Shown here in pieces: positions 48,958 through 58,718 of a DNA stretch of 62,781 nucleotides. Every line of letters begins with the position of its first letter. The stretch's first letter is position 1. This DNA comes from Nonomuraea sp. MG754425 (lineage in GTDB: Bacteria; Actinomycetota; Actinomycetes; Streptosporangiales; Streptosporangiaceae): the NCBI RefSeq assembly GCF_021699195.1, contig NZ_SSXE01000027.1, positions 1 through 62,781 of the forward strand, written 5' to 3'. The translations under genes were made by a program, and so were the position numbers. The notes under the pieces are model-generated. The model saw nothing but the letters and a program-made list of their open reading frames with translations, searched no databases and had not been told where the DNA came from.

Positions 48958-49029
48958 CAGTCGAATATGCGGAGCTGTTACCGCCGATCCCTTGACTCCG
49001 CGCGGCCTGAAGTGGGTTGATAGCCGTTG

Positions 49030-49045
49030 TTGACAACGTTGTCAA
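49030..49045. promoter_or_regulatory. LacI-family operator
   Basis: TTGACAACGTTGTCAA is a perfect 16-bp palindrome with the central CG of LacI/GalR operators. Its left arm also provides a TTGACA -35 hexamer, so repressor binding would block the promoter. It lies 38 nt upstream of the sugar-binding lipoprotein gene. No LacI gene is in the window. Confidence 0.85.
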
Positions 49046-49083
49046 ATCACCTACTTCGGGGGGATTCGAAGGGATGGTGTGGG

Positions 49084-50385
49084 ATGCGACGGTGGTTGGC
49101 GGCCGTATCGATCACGATGGCAAGCGTGCTCGCCCTGGCGGCCTGCGGAGGCGGTGGCGGGGGCGCGGGGCAGCCGGCGCAGTCGCCCGCGGCGAGCGGC
49201 GGCGGGAAACAGCAGGTTGAGGTCTTCTCCTGGTGGACGGGCCCGGGTGAGGCCGACGGCCTCCAGGCGATGAGAAAGATCTTCGAGGAGAAGAACCCGA
49301 ACTACACCTTCTTCGACGCGGCGGTGGCCGGCGGCTCCGGTGACAAGGCCAAGGCGCTGCTGCAGTCGAAGCTCCAGGCGGGCACCCCGCCCGACACCTT
49401 CCAGGGGCACGCGGGCGCCGAGTTGCAGGGCTACATCAAGGCCGGGAACCTGGAGGACCTGACCCCGCTCTACGACGAGCTGAAGCTCAAGGACGTCTTC
49501 CCCGCGCAGCTCATCGAGCAGATCAGCGTCGACGGCAAGATCTACTCCGTGCCGGTGAACATCCACCGCTCGAACGTCCTGTGGTTCAACCCCTCCGTGC
49601 TCAAGGACGCCGGGGTCGCCGCCGCGCCGAAGACGATCGAGGAGTTCATCGCGGCGCTGGAGAAGGTCAAGGCCAAGGGCAAGATCCCGCTGTCGATCGG
49701 GTCGGAGTGGACGGTCACCCACCTGATGGAGAGCGTGCTGCTCGGCACCCTCGGGGCCGACGCCTACAACGCGCTGTTCAAGCCGGGCGCCGACTGGACC
49801 GGCCCGCAGGTGACCACGGCGCTGCAGAACTTCGCCAAGATCATGGAGTACGTGGGCGACCCGCAGGACGACTGGCAGCCCGCGGCCAAGCAGGTGGCCG
49901 ACGGCGACGCGGCCTTCAACATCATGGGCGACTGGGCGTACGGCTACTTCCACAACCCGCCGGAGGGCGGCCTGGGCAAGACCTCGAAGCAGGACTTCGA
50001 CTGGGCGCCGTCGCCGGGCACCGAGGGCACCTACCTGTGGTTGTCCGACAGCTTCACCCTGCCCAAGGGCGCCAAGAACCGTGACGGGGCGATGGCCTGG
50101 CTGAAGGTCGCGGCCAGCAAGGAGGGCCAGGACGCCTTCAACCCGCTGAAGGGCTCCATCCCCGCCCGCAAGGACGCCGACCAGGCCCTGTACACCGACT
50201 ACCTGGCCGACGCGCTGAAGGACTGGTCGAGCGACAAGCTCGCCGGGTCGATCCAGCACGGCGTGGCGGTGAACCAGCCATGGCTGGCCGCGATCAACGA
50301 GGCGGTCGGGCTGTACATCGGCAGCAAGGACGTCAAGGCGCTGCAGCAGGGCCTGGCCGACGCGGCCACCGCCAACGCGCAGTGA
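49084..50385 (+). CDS. Sugar ABC transporter substrate-binding lipoprotein (CUT1 type)
   Basis: 433 residues. Signal peptide with lipobox LAAC (MRRWLAAVSITMASVLALAAC), a Gly-rich linker, then a family 1 solute-binding fold: VEVFSWWTGPGEADGLQAMRKIFEEKNP, FNIMGDWAYGYFHN. It captures an oligosaccharide outside the cell for the two permeases that follow. ATG 49084 is used because it opens directly with the signal peptide. Confidence 0.92.
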   Translation: MRRWLAAVSITMASVLALAACGGGGGGAGQPAQSPAASGGGKQQVEVFSWWTGPGEADGLQAMRKIFEEKNPNYTFFDAAVAGGSGDKAKALLQSKLQAGTPPDTFQGHAGAELQGYIKAGNLEDLTPLYDELKLKDVFPAQLIEQISVDGKIYSVPVNIHRSNVLWFNPSVLKDAGVAAAPKTIEEFIAALEKVKAKGKIPLSIGSEWTVTHLMESVLLGTLGADAYNALFKPGADWTGPQVTTALQNFAKIMEYVGDPQDDWQPAAKQVADGDAAFNIMGDWAYGYFHNPPEGGLGKTSKQDFDWAPSPGTEGTYLWLSDSFTLPKGAKNRDGAMAWLKVAASKEGQDAFNPLKGSIPARKDADQALYTDYLADALKDWSSDKLAGSIQHGVAVNQPWLAAINEAVGLYIGSKDVKALQQGLADAATANAQ

Positions 50386-50440
50386 TTCGAGAATGCGGCA
50401 GGGGCGCGCGTCCCTGCCGCATCCACGGGAGGACACGCTT

Positions 50441-51322
50441 GTGAGGCGGGCACGCACCTGGCTGCCCGGACTGCTCCTCGTCACGCCGTCGATCGTGCTG
50501 ATCGGCGTGTTCGTGTACGGCATGCTCGGCTGGAACTTCCGGGTCGCCATGACCGACCAGCACGACGCGGTGTCCGAGGGGCGGTTCGTGGGGCTGGAGA
50601 ACTTCGTCGAGATCTGGGACCTGCCCCGATGGCACCTCTCGGTGAACCACGCGATCATGTTCACGATCGTGTTCGTGCTGGGGGCGCTGGTGCTCGGCTG
50701 GCTGCTGGCGTTCCTGATGGAGAAGGGGATCAGGGGCGAGGGGACGTTCCGGGCGATCTACCTGTTCCCGATGGCGATCTCGTTCGTGGCGACCGGCATC
50801 GTGTGGCGGTGGCTGATGAACTCGGGCACGGGGGAGCGGGCGGTCGGGCTGAACCGGCTCTTCGACTGGATCGGGCTGCCGCAGTGGCAGTGGTTCCGGG
50901 ATCCGGACTGGGGGATGGCCGCGATGGCGATCCCGGCCGTCTGGCAGATGTCCGGATATGTCATGGCACTCTTCCTGGCGGGATTCCGGGGCGTGCCCGA
51001 GGAACTGCGCGAGGCCGCGCGGGTGGACGGCTGCGGCGAGTGGGGCGTCTACCGGCACGTGGTGCTGCCGCTGCTGCGGCCGGTCACGCTGTCCGCGCTG
51101 ATCATCCTGGGGCACATCTCGCTGAAGGTGTTCGACCTGATCGTGGCGGTGTCCGGCAAACAGATCATCACCGACGTGCCCGCGGTGTTCATGTGGGTGG
51201 CGGTCTTCGACTCCAACGACCCGGCCAAGGGGGCCACGATCGCGTCGTACATCGTGCTCAGCGTGGCGGTCTTCGTGATCCCGTACCTGATCTGGTCGGT
51301 GCGTAAGGAGAGGCGCTCATGA
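50441..51322 (+). CDS. Sugar ABC transporter permease, MalF type
   Basis: 293 residues with six membrane segments and the EAA loop EELREAARVDGCGEWGVYRHVVLPLL that contacts the ATPase. GTG 50441 has GGGAGG upstream. The stop overlaps the next permease start by 4 nt. Confidence 0.92.
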   Translation: MRRARTWLPGLLLVTPSIVLIGVFVYGMLGWNFRVAMTDQHDAVSEGRFVGLENFVEIWDLPRWHLSVNHAIMFTIVFVLGALVLGWLLAFLMEKGIRGEGTFRAIYLFPMAISFVATGIVWRWLMNSGTGERAVGLNRLFDWIGLPQWQWFRDPDWGMAAMAIPAVWQMSGYVMALFLAGFRGVPEELREAARVDGCGEWGVYRHVVLPLLRPVTLSALIILGHISLKVFDLIVAVSGKQIITDVPAVFMWVAVFDSNDPAKGATIASYIVLSVAVFVIPYLIWSVRKERRS

Positions 51323-52179
51323 CGGCGGTCGCCGGGCGCAGGGCGGCGGTCTTCGGATGGGCCCGCTTCGGCCTGCTGATCCTGTTCGTGCTCGTCTTCC
51401 TGATCCCGATCTACGTGCTGCTGGCCACCAGCTTCAAGCCGCTCACCGAGGCCGACCCCGGCCAGGCGTGGAACCTGCCGCAGACCTGGACGACCGAGGC
51501 GTGGCGGGTGGCGTGGGAGAAGCTCGCCCCCGGCCTGTGGAACAGCGTGCTGCTCGCCGTCCCCGGGTCGCTGCTGTCGTGCGCGCTCGGATCGATGAAC
51601 GGGTACGTGCTGTCCAAGTGGCGCTTCCCCGGGGCGGACGTGCTGTTCACGCTGTTCCTGTTCGGCATGTTCATCCCGTACCAGGGGGTGATGATCCCGC
51701 TGGTGCAGCTCCTCGTCTCCATCGACCAGGCAGCCGGGCTGCAGGGCGTCTTCTACGGCGGGATCCCCGGCCTGGTGCTGGCCCACGTCGTGTACGGCAT
51801 CCCGATCTGCACGCTGATCTTCCGCAACTACTACGTGACGATCCCCGACGAGCTGATCGAGGCGTCCCGGGTGGACGGGGCCGGCATGCTCCGGGCGTAC
51901 TGGTCGGTGGTGCTGCCCGTGTCGGGGCCGGCCATTGCCGTGGTGATCATCTGGCAGTTCACCTCGCTGTGGAACGACTTCCTGTTCGCCGTCTTCCTGA
52001 CCGGGCCGACGAGCTGGCCCACGACCGTGATGCTGAACAACATCGCGGGCGCGCAGGCCACCCCGTACAGCCAGCAGATGGCCGCGGCCGTGCTGGCGTC
52101 CGTCCCGACGATGCTGATCTACGTCCTGCTGGGCCGGTTCTTCATGCGCGGGCTCATGGCGGGGGCGCTGAAGGGGTAG
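51319..52179 (+). CDS. Sugar ABC transporter permease, MalG type
   Basis: 286 residues, six membrane segments, EAA loop DELIEASRVDGAGMLRAYWSVVLPVSGP. Last gene of the importer operon. No ATP-binding gene follows; actinomycetes usually energise such importers with a shared MsiK-type ATPase encoded elsewhere. Confidence 0.92.
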   Translation: MTAVAGRRAAVFGWARFGLLILFVLVFLIPIYVLLATSFKPLTEADPGQAWNLPQTWTTEAWRVAWEKLAPGLWNSVLLAVPGSLLSCALGSMNGYVLSKWRFPGADVLFTLFLFGMFIPYQGVMIPLVQLLVSIDQAAGLQGVFYGGIPGLVLAHVVYGIPICTLIFRNYYVTIPDELIEASRVDGAGMLRAYWSVVLPVSGPAIAVVIIWQFTSLWNDFLFAVFLTGPTSWPTTVMLNNIAGAQATPYSQQMAAAVLASVPTMLIYVLLGRFFMRGLMAGALKG

Positions 52180-52180
52180 C

Positions 52181-53188
52181 TCATGGGGTCGCGACGTGGG
52201 CGAGCGGTTCGCCGCGCACGTAGCGGGCCACGTCGGCGGCCACGATGGCGGCGGCCTTCATCGCCGTCTCCTTGCTGGCCCCCGCCAGGTGCGGGGTCAT
52301 GACCAGGTTCGGCGTCGTGAGCAGGCGGGAGCCCGGCGGGATGGGCTCCTCGGGGAAGACGTCCATGGCGGCGCCGGACAACTGGCCCGAGTCGAGGGCG
52401 TCGCACACCGCGTCGTAGTCGAGCAGCGCGCCCCTGGCGCAGTTGACCAGGACCGAGCCGCGCGGCATGGCGGCGATCTCGGCGGCCCCGATCAGGCCGG
52501 TGGTCTCCGGGGTGGCGCGGGCGTGCAGGGAGACGAACAGCGAACGTTCGAGCAGCTCGGGCAGCTCGACCTGGTTGGGGGCGGAGGCCACGTACGGGTC
52601 GTGCACGAGCACCTCCGCGCCGAAGCCCTCCAGCATGCGGGCCACCCGGCGGCCGATCGCCCCGTAGCCGATCAGGCCGGCCGTGTTGCCCTCCAGCTCG
52701 GGGCCGACGTTGTCGTAGGTGTAGTAGTCGCCCCGCCACACGCCCCCCGCCAGGTCGGCGTGCGTCTGGGGGATGCGCCGGGTGGCGGCCAGCAGCATGG
52801 CCAGCGTGTGCTCGGCGGTGGCGACCGCGTTGCGGCCGGGCGCGAACGTCACCGCGACCCCGGCCCGCGCCGCCGCCTCCAGGTTGGCGTTGACGGGGCC
52901 GCCCCGGCTCACGCAGAACAGCCGTAGATCGGGCGAGGCGTCCAGGACGCGCTTGGTCAGCGGGGCCATCTGGGTCACGCACACCTCGACGCCGCGCAGC
53001 GCCTCGATCAGCTCCGACTCCACGTCGGAAGCCTCGTCCACCTCGCCCACCCGGCCGAACGGCTCCAGCGGCCACGGCAGCGTCAGCTCGCGGAAGTCCA
53101 CCTCTCCCGGGACCGCGCGCCTGAGCGCGTCGATGAGCAGGCGGTTCTGGACGAAGTGGTCGCCTGCGGCAAGGACTCGGATGGTCAA
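52181..53188 (-). CDS. D-2-hydroxyacid dehydrogenase (SerA-like)
   Basis: 335 residues of the NAD-dependent 2-hydroxyacid dehydrogenase family. Rossmann motif GLIGYGAIGRRVARML, catalytic Arg in VNCARGALLD, Glu in MDVFPEEPIPPG and His in TPHLAGASKE. TTG 53188 overlaps the upstream stop by 4 nt (TTGA), with GGAG 7-10 nt upstream. No ACT domain, so it is not a classical regulated SerA. It is the last gene of the sugar-kinase operon and may oxidise a sugar-acid-phosphate intermediate (inference). Confidence 0.85.
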   Translation of the reverse strand: MTIRVLAAGDHFVQNRLLIDALRRAVPGEVDFRELTLPWPLEPFGRVGEVDEASDVESELIEALRGVEVCVTQMAPLTKRVLDASPDLRLFCVSRGGPVNANLEAAARAGVAVTFAPGRNAVATAEHTLAMLLAATRRIPQTHADLAGGVWRGDYYTYDNVGPELEGNTAGLIGYGAIGRRVARMLEGFGAEVLVHDPYVASAPNQVELPELLERSLFVSLHARATPETTGLIGAAEIAAMPRGSVLVNCARGALLDYDAVCDALDSGQLSGAAMDVFPEEPIPPGSRLLTTPNLVMTPHLAGASKETAMKAAAIVAADVARYVRGEPLAHVATP

Positions 53189-53814
53189 CGAACGGCTCCA
53201 ATCGGGGAGTTGTACTGCAGCAGCGCCACTCTGTCCGCGCCGGGCCCCGTGAGGCGCAGCTCGGTCAGGGCGCAGTTGTCCAGGCGCGGGAACAGCCGCC
53301 GGTACTCGCCCAGCGGCACGCCGACGAGCCGGCACAGGGCCAGCCTGATGGCGGTCGTGTGCGCGACCACCAGGACGCGGCCGTCGGGGTGGGCGGCCGA
53401 GATGTCGCGCAGCGCGGCGGCGAACCGGTCGGCGGCCAGGTGCGGGTCCTCGCCGCCGGGGAGCGGGTGCGCGGCGGGGTCGGCCTCGAACGCGGCGCGG
53501 GCCTCGGGGAAGCGGGCCTTCATCTCGGCCGAGGTGAGGCCGTCGCCCTGACCGAAGTCCAGCTCCCGCAGCCGCTCGTCGACGCGCACCGGCAGCCCGG
53601 CCCCACGCTCGCCCGCGGCGGTCTCGGCGGTGATCCTGGCCCGGCTGAGCGGGGAGGACCACACGGCCGCCAGCCCCGCTCCCGCCGCCCAGCCGGCCAG
53701 CAGCACGGCCTGGTCGTGGCCGCGCCGGGTCAGCTCGACGTCGGTGAGGCCGGCGTAGCGGTTCTCGGCGTGCCAGACGGTCTCGCCGTGGCGGACGAGC
53801 ACGAGGTCGGTCAT
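53185..53814 (-). CDS. Histidine phosphatase family protein
   Basis: 209 residues with the phosphohistidine motif VRHGETVW near the N-terminus and a second catalytic His in VVAHTTAIRLALC. Members remove phosphate from sugar phosphates or other metabolites. ATG 53814 overlaps the kinase stop (ATGA), so it is translationally coupled to two kinases. That points to a phosphorylated intermediate of the same pathway, but the substrate is unknown. Confidence 0.88.
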   Translation of the reverse strand: MTDLVLVRHGETVWHAENRYAGLTDVELTRRGHDQAVLLAGWAAGAGLAAVWSSPLSRARITAETAAGERGAGLPVRVDERLRELDFGQGDGLTSAEMKARFPEARAAFEADPAAHPLPGGEDPHLAADRFAAALRDISAAHPDGRVLVVAHTTAIRLALCRLVGVPLGEYRRLFPRLDNCALTELRLTGPGADRVALLQYNSPIGAVR

Positions 53815-55256
53815 CGGGTGGTCCTCTCACGGGCGTGCGCGGCGACGGTCGCGTCGAGCCAGCCGCGCCGTTCCAGCTCGGTCACGAACCGCAGGTACGG
53901 CTCGCGCAGGTCGGCCCCCGACGGCTCGACGACCGCCCGGGTCCTGATCATCCTCGCCGGGTCGCCGCCCGCCAGGACGGCCATGCCCAGCGCCGGCTCG
54001 GCGTTCTCCCGCAGCGTCACCGGACGTCCCAGGACGTCGGCCCGGAGCCGGGTCCAGTACGCGCTCCTGGTCGCGCCGCCGGTCAGGACGATCTCACCGT
54101 CCACGGGAGCGCCGAGCAGGTCGAGGTAGTCGAAGCACAGGCGCTCCACGAAGGCCGCCCCGAGCAGGACGGCCGTGTAGCGCCCGACGTCGTCGCCCGG
54201 GTCGCCGAGCGTGAAGGTCTCGGCCTCGGGGGCGGCGAAGGGGAAGCGCTCGCCGCGGGACACGAGCGGGTAGGTGACAGCGGGGGGCGTGCCGTTCGCG
54301 TCCGGGCCGTAGCGGGCCGCCGCGCGGGCGCTCAGCGCGTCGAGGTCGCGGCCCGGCAGGTCGCGGGTCAGCGCGCCCGCTCCCGTGCTCGACGCCCCGC
54401 CGGGCAGCCACGAGCCGTCCGGGGCGCGGTGCGAGTAGACCACCCCGAGCGGGTCGTGGATCAGCTCCCTGGTCACGCCCTTCAGCACGAGCGTCGTGCC
54501 CAGCACCGAGTTCCAGCTCCCCGGCCGCAGGGCGCCCGCGCCGAGCTGGGCCGCGCAGCCGTCGGTGGCGCCGGCGAGCACCGGCGTGCCGGCGGGCAGG
54601 CCGGTCTCCTCGGCCGCCGCCGGGCACACCACGCCGAGCCGGACGCCGGGGCGCACCACCTCGGGCAGGATCTCGCCGGGCACCCCCAGCGCGTCGAACA
54701 CCTCCGCCGGCCAGCGTTCCTCGACGAGGTCCACGCCGGTCTTGAGCGCGTTGCTCAGGTCGGTGGCCACCGCGTGGCCGGTCAGGCGGCGGTTGACGAA
54801 GTCGTTCTGGTGGCAGAGCCGCAGGTCGCGGGCGTCGGCGGGGGTGTCGCGCAGCAGCCACAGCAGCTTCGGCAGCGCCCAGTTGGGCTGCATGCGCCGG
54901 TAGCCGAGCCGCTCCCACACCGGCGCGCCCACCTCGTTGACGAGGGAGGCGTCGGCGCGGCGGTCGTCGTACATGAGGGCGGGCGTGCGCGGGCGTCCTG
55001 AGCCGTCCGTGAGCAGGATCGTGCCGGACGTCGCGGCCACGGCCACACCCGCGATCGGCCCGCCGGCCGCGCGCGCCGCCTCGCGGGTGGCGGCGGCCAG
55101 CTCGCGCCACCACTGCTCGGGGTCCTGCTCGTGGCGGGGCCCGTCGCGGTGGCTGGTCAGCGGGCGGCTGCCGGTTCCGAGCACGCGGCCGTCGCCGGTG
55201 ACGGCCATCGCCCGTACGCTCTGCGTCCCGAGGTCGATGCCGATCCACACGCTCAT
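53811..55256 (-). CDS. FGGY-family carbohydrate kinase 1 (xylulokinase-like)
   Basis: 481 residues. ATP-binding opening IGIDLGTQSVRAMAV, substrate region MYDDRRAD, second-lobe motif VLAGATDGCAAQLGAGAL and EIVLTGGATRSAYWTRLRADVLGRPV. It phosphorylates a sugar or polyol. It overlaps kinase 2 upstream by 4 nt (ATGA) and the phosphatase downstream by 4 nt. Confidence 0.9.
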   Translation of the reverse strand: MSVWIGIDLGTQSVRAMAVTGDGRVLGTGSRPLTSHRDGPRHEQDPEQWWRELAAATREAARAAGGPIAGVAVAATSGTILLTDGSGRPRTPALMYDDRRADASLVNEVGAPVWERLGYRRMQPNWALPKLLWLLRDTPADARDLRLCHQNDFVNRRLTGHAVATDLSNALKTGVDLVEERWPAEVFDALGVPGEILPEVVRPGVRLGVVCPAAAEETGLPAGTPVLAGATDGCAAQLGAGALRPGSWNSVLGTTLVLKGVTRELIHDPLGVVYSHRAPDGSWLPGGASSTGAGALTRDLPGRDLDALSARAAARYGPDANGTPPAVTYPLVSRGERFPFAAPEAETFTLGDPGDDVGRYTAVLLGAAFVERLCFDYLDLLGAPVDGEIVLTGGATRSAYWTRLRADVLGRPVTLRENAEPALGMAVLAGGDPARMIRTRAVVEPSGADLREPYLRFVTELERRGWLDATVAAHARERTTR

Positions 55257-56728
55257 GCGCGGCCCCGCAGTTCGCTCAGCAGCGGCCACGTGCGGGCGGT
55301 GTCGCCGCGCAGCGTGCGGAAGTCCTCGAACAGCCGGTCGTAGCGGGTCCGGCGGGCGGGATCGGGTTCGACCGCCGGGCGCAGCCGTACGTGCTCGGCG
55401 GCGGCGGCCTCGACGGACGTCGCGGCCCCGGTGGCGACCAGCCCCACCAGGTACGCCCCGCGCGCCCCCACCTCGGCGTCGGCCGAGCGCTGCACGGGCA
55501 GCCCGGTGACGTCGGCGATCAGGCTCAGCCAGGTGGCGCTGGCCGAGCCGCCCCCGCACACGCGCAGCTCGGACGGCGACGCCCCGGTGGCCGCCAGGCA
55601 GTCGCGGATGACCATGGTGAGCCCTTCGAGCACCGCCCTGGCCACGTCCTCGCGGCCGTGCTCGAACGACAGGCCCAGCAGCGCCCCTCGCGCCAGCGGG
55701 TCGGAGAACGGCGCCCGCTCACCGGCGGGCGACAGGTACGGCAGGAACGCCAGCCCGCGCGCCCCCGGCTCGCTCAGCATCGCCAGCTCGCCCAGCCCGG
55801 CGGGCTCCGGCAGCCCCAGCAGCCGGCACGTCCACTGCACCACCTCCGTGCCGGCGAACGTCGGGAAGGCCCGCAGGTAGCCGCCGGGCAGCGCGATCGT
55901 GATGCCGACCGGCTCGCCCTCCAGGCCGGGGTCGCCGACGACGACCTCGGTGCAGAGCGTGGTGCCGAGGATGCCGCACGCCTGCCCCGGCCGTACGGCC
56001 CCCGCGCCGAGCGCGGTCGAGGCGATGTCGTAGGGGGCCAGCACGACGGGCGTGCCGGCGGGCAGGCCGAGCGTGGCGGCGGCGTCCGCGCTCAGCCCGG
56101 CGACGGGGCAGGGCCGGATCGGGGGGAGCAGCCGCTCGGCCCACTCCAGGCCGAACAGGGCGAGCAGCGACGGCGCGTAGGCCCGCGCCCGCAGGTCCAT
56201 GAACGGGGCGGAGGCGTCGGACTCGTCGGCCGCCAGTTCCCCGGTCATCCGGGAGAAGATCCACCCGCCGCAGGTCAGCAGGGTGGACGACCGCTCCAGC
56301 CGTTCGGGGTCGTGCGCGCGCAGCCAGGTGAGCACGGCGTGCGGCAGCCCGGACGCGGCCGACGAGCCGTTCACCCGGAACGCGGTGGCGGCGAGCCCGT
56401 CGCGGGTCCAGGCGTCCACGACGGAGGCGGCCCTGGCGTCGTTCCAGAGGATCGCGGGGCCGGTGGGCCGGCCGCTCGCGTCCACCAGCCAGCAGCCGTC
56501 GCCCTGTGCGGTGACCGCGACGAAGTCCGCCCCGCCGAGCTGGGCCGCGACGTCGCGCACGGTGGCCGCGACCGCCTCCCAGACGGCGTCCATGTCCTGC
56601 TCGGCGTGTCCGGGAGCGGGCCGGGACACGCCGGTCTCGCGCCGGGACACGGCCGCCTCGACGCCGGCGGAGTCGTACCCGACGGCCTTGATGACCGTGG
56701 TTCCGGCGTCCACGCAGATGATCGCCAT
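55253..56728 (-). CDS. FGGY-family carbohydrate kinase 2
   Basis: 491 residues, clearly diverged from kinase 1. Motifs: CVDAGTTVIKAVGYD, AVTAQGDGCWLVDASGRPTGPAILWNDAR, VVLAPYDIASTALGAGAV and LRVCGGGSASATWLSLIADVTGLPV. The QGDGxW segment recalls the L-xylulose/erythritol-kinase side of the family rather than glycerol kinases; this is a memory-based judgement. Start overlaps the permease stop by one base (TGATG). Confidence 0.88.
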   Translation of the reverse strand: MAIICVDAGTTVIKAVGYDSAGVEAAVSRRETGVSRPAPGHAEQDMDAVWEAVAATVRDVAAQLGGADFVAVTAQGDGCWLVDASGRPTGPAILWNDARAASVVDAWTRDGLAATAFRVNGSSAASGLPHAVLTWLRAHDPERLERSSTLLTCGGWIFSRMTGELAADESDASAPFMDLRARAYAPSLLALFGLEWAERLLPPIRPCPVAGLSADAAATLGLPAGTPVVLAPYDIASTALGAGAVRPGQACGILGTTLCTEVVVGDPGLEGEPVGITIALPGGYLRAFPTFAGTEVVQWTCRLLGLPEPAGLGELAMLSEPGARGLAFLPYLSPAGERAPFSDPLARGALLGLSFEHGREDVARAVLEGLTMVIRDCLAATGASPSELRVCGGGSASATWLSLIADVTGLPVQRSADAEVGARGAYLVGLVATGAATSVEAAAAEHVRLRPAVEPDPARRTRYDRLFEDFRTLRGDTARTWPLLSELRGRA

Positions 56729-57960
56729 CAGGCCCTTCCGTGTGAGGTCCGCGACCGGCGCGAGACGGAGTCGACGACCACGGCGAGCAGCAGCACCGCC
56801 CCGGTGACCACGAACCGGATCGAGGAGTCGAGGTTGAGCAGGGTCAGGCCGCTGGAGATGGACTGGATCACGATGATGCCCAGCAGCGCGCCGAAGGCCG
56901 TGCCGCGCCCGCCGAACAGGCTGGTCCCGCCGATGACGGCCGCCGCGATGGCGTTGAGGTTGACGTCGCCCGCGCCGCTGCTCTGGTTGGCCGCCGCCAG
57001 CCGGGCCGCGGCCAGGATGCCGCCGACCGCGGCGAACGTCGAGCAGAGCACGAACACGGAGGTGTAGACGGCCCTGACGTTGATGCCCGCCCGGCGTGCC
57101 GCCTCGACGTTGCCGCCGACGGCGTAGACCGCGCGGCCCCACTTCGTCCGCGACAGCAGGTAGTGCATGACCAGCACCAGCGCCACGAAGAAGACGAACA
57201 TCCAGCCCACGCCGCGGGTCTGCCCGAGGTACCAGACCACGAACGCCAGCACCGCCAGCAGCGCCACGCTCCGGACGGCCAGCGTCGTGACGCTCCTGGC
57301 CGACAGCCCGGCGGCGCGCCGCTCGCGCGCGTGCAGGTAGCCGGTGGCGAACAACCAGACGGCCGCGACGACGGCGAACGTGTACGACAGCCAGTCCGGC
57401 ACGAAGTCGAGCTGGGCGAAGCTCACCACGCCCGAGTCGAACGGCAGGTTGATCGAGCCCTTGGTGCCCAGCACGTACAGTTGCAGGCCGAGGAAGGCAA
57501 GCAGCCCGGCCAGCGTGATCACGAAGCTGGGCACGCCGAACCGGTTGAACAACTGCCCGTAGAGCCAGCCGATGACCGCGCCCAGGAGCACCGCCGCCGC
57601 GATGGCCAGCCAGACCGGCAGCCCCTCGCCGACGAACAGCACCGCGAGCACCGCTCCCGACAGCCCGCTGACCGAGCCCACGGACAGGTCGATCTGGCCC
57701 ACCAGCAGCACGCACACGATGCCGAGCGCGATGACGCCGACGGCGGCGGACTCCAGGGTGAGGTTCACCAGGTTCGCGCTGGACAGGAAGATCGGGTTCA
57801 GGATCTGGAACACCGACCAGATGACGATGAGCCCCACCACGACCGGGATGACGCCCAGGTCGCCGCCGCGGGCCCGCTCGACCACGTCGGAGAGGGCGCC
57901 GCGCAGCCCCTCGCCGGTGCGCAGCCGCTCGTCCTGGCGGTCGGTCGCCGTTGTGGTCAC
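56728..57960 (-). CDS. Sugar ABC transporter permease, XylH/RbsC type
   Basis: 410 residues with about ten or more membrane segments and the family motif VLLVGQIDLSVGSVSGLSGAVLAVL; GGNVEAARRAGINV and AAVIGGTSLFGGRGT near the C-terminus. The extra length matches XylH-type rather than RbsC permeases. GTG 57960 overlaps the ATPase stop (GTGA). Confidence 0.9.
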   Translation of the reverse strand: MTTTATDRQDERLRTGEGLRGALSDVVERARGGDLGVIPVVVGLIVIWSVFQILNPIFLSSANLVNLTLESAAVGVIALGIVCVLLVGQIDLSVGSVSGLSGAVLAVLFVGEGLPVWLAIAAAVLLGAVIGWLYGQLFNRFGVPSFVITLAGLLAFLGLQLYVLGTKGSINLPFDSGVVSFAQLDFVPDWLSYTFAVVAAVWLFATGYLHARERRAAGLSARSVTTLAVRSVALLAVLAFVVWYLGQTRGVGWMFVFFVALVLVMHYLLSRTKWGRAVYAVGGNVEAARRAGINVRAVYTSVFVLCSTFAAVGGILAAARLAAANQSSGAGDVNLNAIAAAVIGGTSLFGGRGTAFGALLGIIVIQSISSGLTLLNLDSSIRFVVTGAVLLLAVVVDSVSRRSRTSHGRA

Positions 57961-58718
57961 GAGGTCTGCCCCCTTTGCGCCCGCCGGGACACCACGTTGT
58001 CGGTGGCGCCGGTGATGGCGGCGATGATGTCCTCGGAGGTGACGCCGTCCACGTCGAACACCCCGTTGTTGCGTCCGAGCCGGAGCACCACGACGGTGTC
58101 GGCGACGGCCTTCACGTCCGCCATGTTGTGACTGATCATGATGACGCCCAGGCCGTTCTCGCGCAGCCGCTCGACCAGGTTGAGCACCTCGGCCGTCTGG
58201 GCGACGCCGAGCGCGGCGGTGGGCTCGTCCAGGATGATGACCTTGGGGTCGCCGAGCAGCGAGCGGGCGATGGCGACCGTCTGGCGCTGGCCGCCGGACA
58301 GCGCCGCGACCGGCACCCGCACGCTCGGGATCTTGGCGGAGAGCTGGCGGAGCAGCTCCCACGAGCGGGTCTCCATGGCCACGTCGTTCAGCCGCAGCGG
58401 GCGGATCTCCTGGCCGAGGAACAGGTTCTGGATGACGTCGAGGTTCTCGCAGAGCGCGAGGTCCTGGAAGACCGTGGCGATGCCCAGCTTGTGCGCGGCG
58501 GCCGGGCTGGGGATCACCACCTCCCGGCCCTCGAACGTGATCGTGCCCGCGTCCGCCGGATGCACCCCCGACAGGATCTTGACCAGCGTCGACTTGCCCG
58601 CGCCGTTGTCGCCCACGACGGCGACGACCTGGCCGGCCGCGACGTCGAGCTCGATGTCGGTGAGCGCGGCCACGGCGCCGAAGGTCTTGCTGATCCCGCG
58701 CAGCGACAGGACGCTCAT
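57957..58718 (-). CDS. Sugar ABC transporter ATP-binding protein, single-domain
   Basis: 253 residues with one nucleotide-binding domain: Walker A GDNGAGKST, signature LSGGQRQTVAIARS, Walker B VIILDEPTAALG and switch region VIMISHNMADV. Single-domain FrcA/XylG-like ATPases of this kind pair as homodimers, unlike two-domain RbsA. ATG 58718 overlaps the binding-protein stop by one base; GTG 58721 is also possible. Confidence 0.92.
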   Translation of the reverse strand: MSVLSLRGISKTFGAVAALTDIELDVAAGQVVAVVGDNGAGKSTLVKILSGVHPADAGTITFEGREVVIPSPAAAHKLGIATVFQDLALCENLDVIQNLFLGQEIRPLRLNDVAMETRSWELLRQLSAKIPSVRVPVAALSGGQRQTVAIARSLLGDPKVIILDEPTAALGVAQTAEVLNLVERLRENGLGVIMISHNMADVKAVADTVVVLRLGRNNGVFDVDGVTSEDIIAAITGATDNVVSRRAQRGQTS

